The notes: generated by a model not told the origin, from the sequence alone. 64,000 nucleotides of DNA from Marixanthomonas sp002364245 (GCA_963973455.1 CAXAZF010000002.1:248001-312000), one strand, 5' to 3'; positions 54,162-62,720 are shown, counted from the stretch's first letter. Numbers and translations: made by a program.

Positions 54162-55031
54162 ATGAAACGTCTGCTTTTCTTATTTATCTTACTTGTTAGT
54201 GTTACAAGTATTGGCCAGCAACAATATACCGTAAATGGTGAAACCTACACCTTACAGAAAGAAGTTGATGGGCCACTCGCACTATTATGGAACAGTATTG
54301 ATAATGAATACCGCTACTTCTTAGAAAAAGGAAACACCATAACCGAATTAAAAAACACCGAAGTTAACGGCGATTATCAAGAAGAGTATAAAGAAGTGCT
54401 GCAAAGTCAAACAGCAGATGCTTCCCTTGCAGTTGACGAAGTAAAACTAACATTACCAAGCTTGCGAGAATTTGTAGTTGCTTATAATAAGCAAATGGAT
54501 CCTACTTTTACTTCTGAAAAAAAATCCATCCAACTTAAAACCCGCTTAGGGGCATTTGTTGGAGCATCAAACAATGTGTACTATATAAACCCTGACAATA
54601 CCATCTTACCGACCTTCGGGATTGATTTTGAAGTTTTAGACGAAGTAAAACTTAAAAGACACGCTTTGGTCTTTAGGTTTAAGCAATCGTTAGAAAATAG
54701 CGATTATGAGTTTTCAAACTCTGAGTTTTCTTTAAATTACCGCTTTAAGTTCATAAAAAGCAACGCTATAGACGTTTTTATAAATACTAAGGTTGTTGCC
54801 TATTCGTATGCATCACGCGATATTGTATTTATTAACGATAACAGAAATGAAGATCGTATTACTGGTTCTGGTGGTGATCTACAAACACCTGGAGCCTTTG
54901 GTTTAGGTGCCGATATTGCATTGGGCAATGGTTATATTACGCTGTCGTACAACGATATTGTAGCTATTGGACGAGAAAGCAATGATGAGTTTCCTGTAGA
55001 TTTTAGCTTGGGTTACAAGTTTAATTTATAG
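54162..55031 (+). CDS. Outer-membrane beta-barrel-like protein of unknown function
   Basis: A 289-residue protein with a signal peptide to about residue 18 (TSIGQ). Residues 20-110 are mixed helix and strand; from about 125 the sequence is alternating strands (KTRLGAFVGASNNVYYI, RHALVFRFKQSLEN, FSLNYRFKFI, DVFINTKVVAYSYAS) ending in FSLGYKFNL, with a C-terminal aromatic-rich strand, as in small outer-membrane barrels. Name unknown. Its end overlaps the next convergent gene by 11 bases. Confidence 0.72.
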   Translation: MKRLLFLFILLVSVTSIGQQQYTVNGETYTLQKEVDGPLALLWNSIDNEYRYFLEKGNTITELKNTEVNGDYQEEYKEVLQSQTADASLAVDEVKLTLPSLREFVVAYNKQMDPTFTSEKKSIQLKTRLGAFVGASNNVYYINPDNTILPTFGIDFEVLDEVKLKRHALVFRFKQSLENSDYEFSNSEFSLNYRFKFIKSNAIDVFINTKVVAYSYASRDIVFINDNRNEDRITGSGGDLQTPGAFGLGADIALGNGYITLSYNDIVAIGRESNDEFPVDFSLGYKFNL

Positions 55032-55509
55032 TATCATCTGTTTGCAAAACAATAGGGAGAGTAAACTTGGTCTTAACAGGAATGCCTCTTTTGTAAGCTG
55101 GGGCCGTAAGAGCAATTGAATCTATTTTTTTTCTTAGTGTTTCTTCGAGGCGTGGCAGTTCAGCTTTAGTAAGGCTATCCATCTCAATGCTTTTTACAGA
55201 TAGCTGTCCTTTTTCTGAAACTGAAAACTTCACATAAACCGTATCATTCAAGTCCTTTATAGACATATCCTTATTATTGTTAACAGCTTCAAAAAGGTAG
55301 GTTGCCAAGGTGCTTTCAAAACAGTTTTTTTGTGCTTTTTTTTCTGAAAAAGATTCGCACGATTTAAAAACAGGATATTGGTCAACATTTTTCCAATCTA
55401 TCATTTTTATTTCTTCATCATAAAATGTTTCCGAAGAAATTTTCTCGGTTTCAAAAAACTGGCAGGAAGTTGCCAGTAGAAAAATAATAAAAAGGAATAT
55501 GTATTTCAT
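55021..55509 (-). CDS. TonB-C-domain lipoprotein
   Basis: A 162-residue lipoprotein (ATG 55509; lipobox ATSC, then QFFETEK). The second half VYVKFSVSEKGQLSVKSIEMDS...TAPAYKRGIPVKTKFTLPIVL is the TonB C-terminal fold, which in Bacteroidota is used by many non-TonB proteins. The segment YPVFKSCESFSEKKAQKNCFESTL matches the signature seen upstream of such domains and resembles the one in the M56 protein next door. Partner receptor unknown. Confidence 0.78.
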   Translation of the reverse strand: MKYIFLFIIFLLATSCQFFETEKISSETFYDEEIKMIDWKNVDQYPVFKSCESFSEKKAQKNCFESTLATYLFEAVNNNKDMSIKDLNDTVYVKFSVSEKGQLSVKSIEMDSLTKAELPRLEETLRKKIDSIALTAPAYKRGIPVKTKFTLPIVLQTDDTIN

Positions 55510-55584
55510 TTCAGAATTAATACAGCTTGAAAAGTACAAATTTACTGAAACTTAATCCTTTGAAAAATGAAGTTCTTCAATAAA

Positions 55585-55612
55585 AAACCCGAAACAGATC
55601 TGTTTCGGGTTT
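55585..55612. terminator. Terminator of the BlaI-M56 transcript
   Basis: A 14-bp perfect palindrome AAACCCGAAACAGA with its complement, with runs of A and T on either side. Confidence 0.85.
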
Positions 55613-55635
55613 GAAGTTTTATCTGTAGGCCTACT

Positions 55636-57090
55636 TTAATTAATTTCAAAAATAATTGGCAATGAATACAGCACACCTACCTTTTTTCCTCTGTGCTCAC
55701 CTGGTAGCATTTGCGGAATTTTATTTACCACACGAAGCGCTTCTGCTTCTAAATCAGGATGTGGCGCTCTTGCTTTAACATCAGCAACGTTTCCTTGTTT
55801 GTCAATTTTAAACTGAACAAAAATGCGCTGTTTTCCATTTAAATTAGCGTTATCACCTACTTTACTATTAAAATTGTCTCCTACTAATTGCATGATTTTC
55901 TTAGACATGCATTTTTTAGCCTCTTCATTACTCATTCCTTCGCAACCGGGGTATGTAGGTACTTTATCGATTGCCGCAAACGGAACATCTGTGTCGCCTT
56001 CGGTTTCGTCAAGATATTCTTGAACAGAAGTATATACCTTATCTCCAGGTTCTGCTTTTGTGGCCAAAAACTGCAACGCTTTTTCTTCTTCAGGAGTCAA
56101 GTTTCCTTTTTTCATAATAGCTTCAGAAAGTTCATTAATTTTGGTCATCACTTCACTATCGCCAGTGTTTGAAACTAAATTTGCTTCCTCTTTTACTTCG
56201 TCCGCTTCATTGGTACACGATGTATAAAACAACATGGCGCAAACTACGGGAATAAGTAATAAATACTTTAGTTGGAAAATTTTCTTTGATTTTGATTTTT
56301 GTAACATAACGATTCGTTTTTTGATTAATGATTGATTGAAAAATGTATTTGTAAATGAAATATCCGATGTTTGAAACACCTGCGATAATAAGTTTTGATA
56401 ATATGCTTTTCTGGTTTGCTGTTTCGCTACACTGCTATCAGCTATAAATTCTTGCAGTTCGGTTATTTTTTTCTGGAACACATACACCAAAGGATTAAAC
56501 CAACAGATAATGCGTAAGGCTTCAAAAAACAGTAAATCGGCTGTATGTTTTTGTTTTGCGTGTACTTTCTCGTGCAGTAAAATGTTTTCGGTTTGCTTTT
56601 CTGAAAGATCACTTCCCAAAAAAATGGTATTGAAAAAAGAAAAAGCCGCTTTGCTGTTTGGTAGTTGGATGATTTTCAAGTTCTCAAATTCGTTTGTAAT
56701 ACCCGATTGTTTCAACTTATAAAACTTGATCACTTTTAAACTGAAAAGAGTCAATGCCACCAACATTCCTAGCAACCAGATAATTTGGATTATTTCTGAA
56801 ATAGTTAAAAAAGAAGCACCTGTCTCTGAAATAGTAACGGCCTCTAACTCTATTGCATTTTGACTTGATTCTCCTCCAATAATCACCGCCGGAAGTTGAA
56901 TTAAATACTGCTCTGGAATTGCGTTTCTAAACGCTTCAATTTTAAATAAAGGAAGCAAAAAGCTTATAATTGGGGTTGCCAAAAGATAAATCCTATTCCA
57001 TGTGAAAAAGGTTTCTTTTTTCAGAAATAGATCGTAAACTACCAAAAACAGTAGTTGAAAAGCGATAGTTTGTACTATATAATGTATCAT
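55636..57090 (-). CDS. M56 (BlaR1-type) metallopeptidase with TonB-C domain
   Basis: A 484-residue membrane protein. Four helices in the N-terminal 300 residues, a zinc motif H173-E-K-V-H177 with E190 (EALRIICWFNPLVYVF), then a soluble part with CEGMSNEEAKKCM and a C-terminal TonB-like domain (about 400-484, FVQFKIDKQGNVADVKARAPHP). BlaR1-type peptidases cut a BlaI repressor after sensing a signal; here a TonB-like domain replaces the penicillin-binding sensor. It overlaps the BlaI gene by four bases. Confidence 0.9.
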   Translation of the reverse strand: MIHYIVQTIAFQLLFLVVYDLFLKKETFFTWNRIYLLATPIISFLLPLFKIEAFRNAIPEQYLIQLPAVIIGGESSQNAIELEAVTISETGASFLTISEIIQIIWLLGMLVALTLFSLKVIKFYKLKQSGITNEFENLKIIQLPNSKAAFSFFNTIFLGSDLSEKQTENILLHEKVHAKQKHTADLLFFEALRIICWFNPLVYVFQKKITELQEFIADSSVAKQQTRKAYYQNLLSQVFQTSDISFTNTFFNQSLIKKRIVMLQKSKSKKIFQLKYLLLIPVVCAMLFYTSCTNEADEVKEEANLVSNTGDSEVMTKINELSEAIMKKGNLTPEEEKALQFLATKAEPGDKVYTSVQEYLDETEGDTDVPFAAIDKVPTYPGCEGMSNEEAKKCMSKKIMQLVGDNFNSKVGDNANLNGKQRIFVQFKIDKQGNVADVKARAPHPDLEAEALRVVNKIPQMLPGEHRGKKVGVLYSLPIIFEIN

Positions 57091-57452
57091 GACTTTTCTT
57101 CTTTATTAATCTCGTTCATTATCGTTTCCAGTTCATTGATACTGATGTCGTTCTTCTTCATAAAAAAGGATACCATACTCTTAAACGAACCTTGAAAATA
57201 ACCATCTACCAATTTATTTATCGACTGGTTACTGTACTCGTTCTTTTTCACTTTTGGGAAATAAATATGCCCGCGACCTTCTTTCCTATAATCCACAAAA
57301 TCTTTACTTTCCAGAATTCGTACAATAGTTGAAACGGTATTATATGCTGGTTTTGGATCTGGCAACTCGTCAATGATTGCTGCCACATTGCCTTCTCCAA
57401 GTTCCCAGAGAATGTGCATAATATCTTCTTCTGCTTTTGTAAGTTGTTTCAT
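57087..57452 (-). CDS. BlaI/MecI-family repressor
   Basis: A 121-residue winged-helix repressor: LTKAEEDIMHILWELGEGNVAAIIDELPDPKPAYNTVSTIVRILESKDFVDYRKEGRGHIYFPKV (in part), with the C-terminal dimer helix. Members hold their own operon off until a partner M56 peptidase cleaves them. The overlapping start/stop with the M56 gene and the palindromes upstream support that circuit here. Confidence 0.93.
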   Translation of the reverse strand: MKQLTKAEEDIMHILWELGEGNVAAIIDELPDPKPAYNTVSTIVRILESKDFVDYRKEGRGHIYFPKVKKNEYSNQSINKLVDGYFQGSFKSMVSFFMKKNDISINELETIMNEINKEEKS

Positions 57453-57471
57453 GGTATCACTATTATGGATT

Positions 57472-57513
57472 CAAATATAAACTAAATATTTAGTTTAAAC
57501 TAATCCTTTAGTT
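57472..57513 (-). promoter_or_regulatory. Operator and promoter of the BlaI-M56 operon
   Basis: Minus-strand TATATTTG (57479-57472) is a full -7 match. It touches a perfect 20-base palindrome (57478-57497, half-site TAAACTAAAT) and is followed by a second inverted repeat AACTAA-TCCT-TTAGTT (57498-57513). Both share the core ACTAA, so a BlaI dimer may bind each and cover the promoter. Confidence 0.65.
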
Positions 57514-57580
57514 ATAAATTTCAATGGTTAGTTTTTTTTAAAAATATTTTCAAAAAAAAATTAAAGTAGAAACTTTTCTA

Positions 57581-58138
57581 TTAAACCCAAGTAGTTTTTT
57601 CGTCTATGGAAGTTTTGCGTTGGCCTTGGGGTAGGTTCTCATCGTATTTTCCCATATAGAAAAAGCCCAAACACCGTTCGCCTTCATTAAAACCCACTAA
57701 GTTATGAAGATGGTCTTTTAGCGCAGGTGAACTCCAATAGGCACCTATTTTATGGTCGTGTGCAGTTAGCCACATATTTTGGACAGCCATGGCTGTAGCT
57801 GCAACCTCTTCCCACTCGGGAACTAACGCGTTTGGGTCACGCTGCATACAAATAGCAATAACACAAGCAGATTGCATCGGTTTTTCAGCAATCTTTTTTT
57901 GTTTGAATTCTGAAACATTCTCAGTTGTTTCTTCGTATGTCTTGCTTAAAAAGTCTGCTAATTTCTTTCTAGCAGTTTCAGAATGGAATACTTTAAAGCG
58001 CCAAGGCTCCGTTTTTCTGTGAGTAGGTGCCCAATTGGCGGCTTCAAGGATTTTTTTTATTTCATCTTTAGAAATAGGCTGGTTGTTATATTGAACAGGA
58101 AAGACGGCTCTTCGTGATTCTATTATTTCTGAAATCAT
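57581..58138 (-). CDS. Nitroreductase-family flavoprotein
   Basis: A 185-residue FMN enzyme of the NfsA/YdjA-like type. Seen: RRAVFPVQYNNQPISKDEIKKILEAANWAPTHRKTEPWRF (in part), AVQNMWLTAHDHKIGAYWSSP and GFNEGERCLGFFYMGKY. Reduces nitro compounds or quinones with NAD(P)H; natural substrate not given by sequence. Single gene. Confidence 0.88.
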   Translation of the reverse strand: MISEIIESRRAVFPVQYNNQPISKDEIKKILEAANWAPTHRKTEPWRFKVFHSETARKKLADFLSKTYEETTENVSEFKQKKIAEKPMQSACVIAICMQRDPNALVPEWEEVAATAMAVQNMWLTAHDHKIGAYWSSPALKDHLHNLVGFNEGERCLGFFYMGKYDENLPQGQRKTSIDEKTTWV

Positions 58139-58215
58139 ATCTATTTTTTGAAGCTGAAAGATACTAAAAACAGCTTACTTAAATTAGCTATAAAATTACT
58201 TTCATTAAATATAGT

Positions 58216-60285
58216 TTATCCTAGTTGGGGAACATTAAAAAGGATATGTTTTTGAGTAAGCACCTCAACGACTTGCTGAAAGTCAGTATCATTTTCAGGA
58301 ACTTGCTGCTTTTTGCCAGAAAGAATGTTTTCCACCTGTTGTTTCATAACGTCACTGTGATATTCCATTAAGAGTTCTTGCTCTCTAAGTTTCAGTAAAC
58401 AATCTGATTCACTAAATTCAATTTGAACTTCGGGATTCACTTTTAAGGAAGATATTTTTTCAGGATATGCTTTTTGAAGCACTTTATAAACCGCTTCTAA
58501 AACACGATTGACTGTAACCGAATTAAGGCAAATTTTATGATCGCAATTTAAAATAACATCGTAATTACAACGAACATCACAAACCCCTTTCTTTCCCCAA
58601 ATTAACTCGTTATGTTCTGCAAAACTTCCCCAACTTCCTGGGCCAGTTGGGCCATAAATACCTACAGACGGTACATTAAAAGCGCCTGCAACGTGAGTTA
58701 TACCTGCATCGTTTCCTATATGAAACAAGGCTCCTGCCATAGCCTCACCTACTTCTATCATACCTCCAGTGACCATTTTTACATGGGGCATTTCTTTACT
58801 AAAGTATTTTTCAATATCTGGATCGTCAGGTCCTTTTATAATTTTACAATCCAGATTTGGGTATATTTCGTGAAGACGCTCTATTAACCTAGCATATTTA
58901 TCTGTTGGCCAAATTTTAAGTAAGAAACCAGCTCCATGATGTACCACAAAATAAGGCTTTTTAACTTCTTCTTTTCTTTTAAAATATGGATAAATCTTTA
59001 ATCGGTTATCAATGCCTATATGTAATTTTGATACAGTATCTATGTAATGTTGTATGGCATGCTGATTCACTTTTTTGTGTGTAGGGTATTTTAAAGCATG
59101 TGGTAAATCATATCCACGGAAAGCAGGGTAATTTCCTAATTCATATATATTATCGTATTCATTCTCTTTTTCTTTTACTTCTTTCTCGTTAACCACTTTT
59201 ACTCTTTTTAAATGTTTGGTAAAAAAATCTACCAAACGTGGTGCAACGGCAAAGTGTATTGTTTCTGAAACTTCTGCTAATTTATAAATAGATGGGATAG
59301 CAAAGAAAATATCACCTAAGCCTCCATAACTTTTATAAACCAGCACCCTCCCTAATGATTTCTGTACTTTATCTGTTGAAGATTGAAGGGCTTCTGAAAT
59401 TGTATTCCAGAAATTTTCAGGGGCTTGTTTAATTTCTTGTATGGCTTGTTCTTTATTATTAGGGTAAAAATTAAAAGAAAAAGTACCAATTCTGTCACTT
59501 CCTATAATTTCACAGCCAGAAAGAAAAGCCTCTGCTGCTAATCGTCCAGAGGGCTCCAACCATACGGGCTTACATATAAGACGTTTGGTTTTCCCTAACA
59601 CCTTTAGAACTTCTATGTTTGAAATTGGTTCTTTAAATTTAATATTTTCAGGGATGTTTCTTCGCAATCGGTTATTCCCATAGACTGTACATTTTATATC
59701 AGGGCTTTTTTCAGCAAAAGTCACAAACTCATGACCGCCTTTTAGGTAGTTTAAATCCCCAAAAAAGGGCATTGTATTTTTATCTTTTATTTCAGAAAGA
59801 TGTAAGTTATCAACATCAACGGTTGGGGGCATAATTAATTTGTTCGCTACAGCTTCTCCATAAAACTCGTAATGTGATTGATAGTGTTTAGGAGATTGAA
59901 ATACATTAAATGCAGCATTTGAAAACAACCTCCGAAACAAGTGAAATTTATCTGGATTACAACAACTTCTAATTTTTGGATCTACTTTACAAAGTATGTT
60001 TCTACGGATACAAAAGTTGTAATCATACTCTACCTTGCAATAGCGCACAGACTGCTTGATTAAATGTTTTATTAATTTCAATTCATACTCGCAACGAGAA
60101 GTGCTATTTACAACTACAAAATTTGCTTTGGTAATACTATCTTTTGTCTTATCAAAATTTTTTAAAGAATCGTGAATAATAGTATATCCTTTTTGCTCGC
60201 CTAAAGCTATTAATTGTTTAATAGTAAGCTCTGCGCCACGAGGAGTGGACAATGATGTATCGTGTAGAAATAAAATTGTTTTCAA
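58216..60285 (-). CDS. Fused glycosyltransferase: GT4-like plus GT9 with cysteine cluster
   Basis: A 689-residue protein. Residues about 1-310 are GT-B-like (ILFLHDTSLSTPRGAELTIKQL, EPSGRLAAEAFLSGCEI, the latter a GT4-type nucleotide-sugar region). Residues 312-605 form a GT9 heptosyltransferase domain (YKSYGGLGDIFFAIPSI, FHIGNDAGITHVAGAFNVPSVGIYGPTGPGSW), with a cysteine cluster C569-C573-C581-C586 that recalls the metal finger of protein heptosyltransferases. A second group of cysteines is at C83, C92, C99, C108, C109. The upstream neighbour is a small repeat lipoprotein, a possible substrate. Confidence 0.82.
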   Translation of the reverse strand: MKTILFLHDTSLSTPRGAELTIKQLIALGEQKGYTIIHDSLKNFDKTKDSITKANFVVVNSTSRCEYELKLIKHLIKQSVRYCKVEYDYNFCIRRNILCKVDPKIRSCCNPDKFHLFRRLFSNAAFNVFQSPKHYQSHYEFYGEAVANKLIMPPTVDVDNLHLSEIKDKNTMPFFGDLNYLKGGHEFVTFAEKSPDIKCTVYGNNRLRRNIPENIKFKEPISNIEVLKVLGKTKRLICKPVWLEPSGRLAAEAFLSGCEIIGSDRIGTFSFNFYPNNKEQAIQEIKQAPENFWNTISEALQSSTDKVQKSLGRVLVYKSYGGLGDIFFAIPSIYKLAEVSETIHFAVAPRLVDFFTKHLKRVKVVNEKEVKEKENEYDNIYELGNYPAFRGYDLPHALKYPTHKKVNQHAIQHYIDTVSKLHIGIDNRLKIYPYFKRKEEVKKPYFVVHHGAGFLLKIWPTDKYARLIERLHEIYPNLDCKIIKGPDDPDIEKYFSKEMPHVKMVTGGMIEVGEAMAGALFHIGNDAGITHVAGAFNVPSVGIYGPTGPGSWGSFAEHNELIWGKKGVCDVRCNYDVILNCDHKICLNSVTVNRVLEAVYKVLQKAYPEKISSLKVNPEVQIEFSESDCLLKLREQELLMEYHSDVMKQQVENILSGKKQQVPENDTDFQQVVEVLTQKHILFNVPQLG

Positions 60286-60303
60286 AATAACAGACTCTTA
60301 AAA

Positions 60304-60342
60304 TTTAAAAGGACACTTCTTTTTTTAAAATGTCCTTTTAAA
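60304..60342 (-). terminator. Stem-loop between repeat lipoprotein and glycosyltransferase genes
   Basis: A 12-bp stem (TTTAAAAGGACA with its complement) followed on the minus strand by a T-rich run. Partial termination would give more lipoprotein than transferase. Confidence 0.55.
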
Positions 60343-60438
60343 AAGGCAAAAAACACACATTATAATTTACTCTGATTGATAGCATCTACACTACTTCAGG
60401 AAAAAAAGAAAAGGATTTTAGGGTTGGTAGAATAACTA

Positions 60439-60687
60439 CTAATCATCATCGTCGTCATCGTCATCATCGTAATAACCATCATCATAGTAGCCGTCATCAT
60501 AATAGCCATCATCGTAATAGCCGTCGTCGTAGTATCCATCACCATAATATCCATCGTCATAGTAACCATCGTTAAAACTATCAGAGTCATCAGTTGAGCA
60601 AGAAGATATAATTGCTCCGGTAATTGAAATTGTAGAAGCGGCCAGTAAAGCCTGACCTGATCTTTTTATGAATTTTCTCCTTTCCAT
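60439..60687 (-). CDS. Tat-exported lipoprotein with tandem (D/N)DGYY repeats
   Basis: An 82-residue protein. The leader ERRKFIKRSGQALLAAS has twin arginines and a hydrophobic run, and the lipobox ISSC places the lipid on Cys30. Then STDDSDSF and seven pentapeptides of the form xDGYY (residues 39-73), closed by nine Asp residues. No known domain. The repeats could bind metal, carry sugars on Tyr or nearby residues, or stick to surfaces. The next gene downstream is a two-domain glycosyltransferase, so a modified surface polypeptide is a reasonable guess. Confidence 0.8.
   Translation of the reverse strand: MERRKFIKRSGQALLAASTISITGAIISSCSTDDSDSFNDGYYDDGYYGDGYYDDGYYDDGYYDDGYYDDGYYDDDDDDDDD
60442..60573. 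repeat. 15-base coding repeat plus Asp-codon run
   Basis: Seven 15-base units (60469-60573) followed by a GAT/GAC run (60442-60468). The units differ at synonymous third positions in almost every copy while the peptide stays the same, which points to selection on the protein and not to recent slippage. Confidence 0.85.
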
Positions 60688-60766
60688 AGTTCATAATATT
60701 AGACGTTAATCTTATTAAATATACTCAATTATTTAACATTTTAAGTATTTTAATGCAACTACAAAA

Positions 60767-60774
60767 CAAATTTA
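60767..60774 (-). promoter_or_regulatory. Putative -7 box of the repeat lipoprotein gene
   Basis: Minus-strand TAAATTTG, a full TAnnTTTG match, about 80 bases before the start codon. Confidence 0.4.
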
Positions 60775-60821
60775 ACTAAGGAAACCCTACTTTAAAAGCT
60801 TATTTTAACTTTTATTTAACA

Positions 60822-60855
60822 TTCAAAAAAGATATCTGCTGAACCCATAGCAGGT
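60822..60855 (-). terminator. Weak terminator after the thioredoxin-like gene
   Basis: Minus-strand CTGCT/AGCAG stem with an eight-base loop, followed after ATATC by six Ts. Short stem, so doubtful. Confidence 0.35.
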
Positions 60856-60887
60856 ACTTTGGATTAATTTTAAAAAGAGGTTTTGGG

Positions 60888-61184
60888 TTATATATACTCC
60901 TTTACCAGCCCAATAAGTGTATTGGCATCTTGCTCTCCACTTTGGCGCCATTTCATTTCGCCATTTTTGTAAATCATGAGTGTAGGCAACCCTTTAACGC
61001 GAAGTGCTTCGGCTAATTCTTGGTTTTTATCAATATCGATTTTGATTACTTTAGCTTTATCACCAAGTGCAGCAGCTGCGTCCCGTAAGGTTGGGTGCAT
61101 TTCTTTACAAGCATCGTCCCAATCTGCAAAAAATGCTAATAGAACGGGTAGCTTCGATTCGATTAATTCTCCAAATTTTGACAT
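60888..61184 (-). CDS. Thioredoxin-like protein with one active-site cysteine
   Basis: A 98-residue thioredoxin fold with the cis-Pro loop GLPTLMIYKNG. The WCGPC motif reads W22-D23-D24-A25-C26, so the first, nucleophilic Cys is replaced by Asp. Normal disulfide reduction is not expected; a role in binding, glutathionylation or metal transfer is possible. It follows the metallophosphoesterase gene by about 50 bases in the same direction. Confidence 0.85.
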   Translation of the reverse strand: MSKFGELIESKLPVLLAFFADWDDACKEMHPTLRDAAAALGDKAKVIKIDIDKNQELAEALRVKGLPTLMIYKNGEMKWRQSGEQDANTLIGLVKEYI

Positions 61185-61237
61185 TTCTTATCGTGTTTCT
61201 TGAATACGTCTATTACAAATATAGTATTTCCCTTTGA

Positions 61238-62527
61238 TTATGCTTCTTTACCGCGCTTTTTAAGTTGAATTACAGTTATTTCAGGCCACATTCCAACTCT
61301 TCCAGGGTAGCCTAAAAACCCAAAACCGCGGTTTACATTTATATATCTTCCAAACTCTTCATAAATACCCGCCCAGTTTTCATAACGATATTTAACTGGG
61401 CTCCATTTAATCCATCCGGGTATTTCAATACCAAACTGCATGCCATGTGTGTGGCCACTCAAGGTAAGTTGGTAGTTTCTATCATCTTGTTTTACTTGAG
61501 ATTTCCAATGTGATGGATCGTGACTCATGAGTATTTTAAAGTCTTCTTTCGTAATTCCTTCAGAAGCTTTATTGAGATCTCCTGCTTTTTTAAATCCACC
61601 TTCTCCCCAGTTTTCGACACCTATTAACTTTATTTGTTCTCCGTTTCGAGATAAGGTTCGGTTTTCATTCAACAACAAATCCCAACCCATTTCTTTTTGG
61701 ATGGCTTTCAACTGAGAAAGGTTTTCTTTTTTAGCAGTTTCGGTTTCCCAGTTTACATAATCACCATAATCGTGATTACCAAGTACTGAGAACACTCCGT
61801 CTTTTGCTTTTAAAGTAGAAAAAATTGACTTCCATCGATCCATTTCTTCTGAAATATTATTAACTAAATCGCCTGTAAACAAGATTACATCGCTTTCTTG
61901 CTCATTGGCTAAATTAACAGCATAAGCAACCTTTTTTTCATCATCAAAACTCCCGCTGTGAATATCGCTTAGTTGGGTGATGGTATAGCCGTGAAAAGCA
62001 TCGGGTAGGTCGTCAAACTCCAATGCATATTTTAGCACCTTATAATTATATTTTCCTTTGTACATTCCATAAAGCAAGGAAGCAAAAGGTATTGCCGCAA
62101 GACCTAACGCCAATGTACTAACAAATTTTCTTCTAGATGGAAGGTAAAATGATTCGTTTCCTCCACCAATTTTTGCAAAGAGGCCTACAAACAAGCGAAT
62201 AATATCTTCGCCAAACATAATGATAATCAATAACAGTTTTGGAACAAAAACGGCTAAGAAAAAACCAAAAACATACATTTTATCTATGCCCATTGTCCTT
62301 TCGGAACCTACAATGCCAAGTTGGTATATTAAAGCCCCTAAAACCAGCAATGAGATAAGCAACCAAAGACCATATACCCAATAGTTACGGGTAAGGGTTT
62401 TAACCGCTTGAAAAGCATAAACATCAACTAAAATATATATTGAAATAAAAATAATCCAACGTAGTACCATAGGCGCAATAAGAAAATTAAAGATACCATG
62501 TTTAAATATGCTGAAAACTGAATTCAC
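61238..62527 (-). CDS. Membrane-anchored metallophosphoesterase
   Basis: A 429-residue protein: about five N-terminal helices (1-150), then a calcineurin-like domain with QLSDIHSGSF, LFTGDLVNN, VLGNHDYGDY and LSGHTHGMQ, the metal motifs of the family. Similar YkuE-type enzymes cut phosphodiesters of nucleotides or lipids; the substrate is not given. It starts beside an intergenic region that holds two candidate small RNAs on the other strand. Confidence 0.9.
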   Translation of the reverse strand: MNSVFSIFKHGIFNFLIAPMVLRWIIFISIYILVDVYAFQAVKTLTRNYWVYGLWLLISLLVLGALIYQLGIVGSERTMGIDKMYVFGFFLAVFVPKLLLIIIMFGEDIIRLFVGLFAKIGGGNESFYLPSRRKFVSTLALGLAAIPFASLLYGMYKGKYNYKVLKYALEFDDLPDAFHGYTITQLSDIHSGSFDDEKKVAYAVNLANEQESDVILFTGDLVNNISEEMDRWKSIFSTLKAKDGVFSVLGNHDYGDYVNWETETAKKENLSQLKAIQKEMGWDLLLNENRTLSRNGEQIKLIGVENWGEGGFKKAGDLNKASEGITKEDFKILMSHDPSHWKSQVKQDDRNYQLTLSGHTHGMQFGIEIPGWIKWSPVKYRYENWAGIYEEFGRYINVNRGFGFLGYPGRVGMWPEITVIQLKKRGKEA

Positions 62528-62596
62528 TTTTTTTTAACTGTTTTATAAGTAATTACAGTTTTTTAAAAGCTAAATGACTTCGGCCTACTTTTGTTT

Positions 62597-62667
62597 ACAG
62601 CAAAAGAAAAGGTTGTAACATTTTCTCTATTAGAGGGTTATATCCTACGTAGTAACCCTTATTTTTT
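62597..62667 (+). ncRNA. Candidate small RNA A in the 62.5-62.8 kb gap
   Basis: A full -7 match TACTTTTG (62586-62593) is followed after about 40 bases by a stem AGGGTTA / TAACCCT (62634-62659) and TATTTTTT. No plus-strand gene precedes it; the gene to the left reads away. The RNA would be about 70 bases. Confidence 0.4.
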
Positions 62668-62720
62668 CAGAAAAAGGAACAGTTATAGGGTGAAAGTTAG
62701 AAATTTTAGTAAATTTGTTC

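Noticed and set aside
60469..60573. Regular array that looks like a CRISPR at first sight
   Set aside because: Units are 15 bases, contiguous, without spacers, and they encode a pentapeptide in frame.
60396..60590. A second minus-strand frame (Met/Thr-rich) across the DGYY repeats
   Set aside because: It is the shifted reading of the same repeat codons, without a start context or plausible composition.
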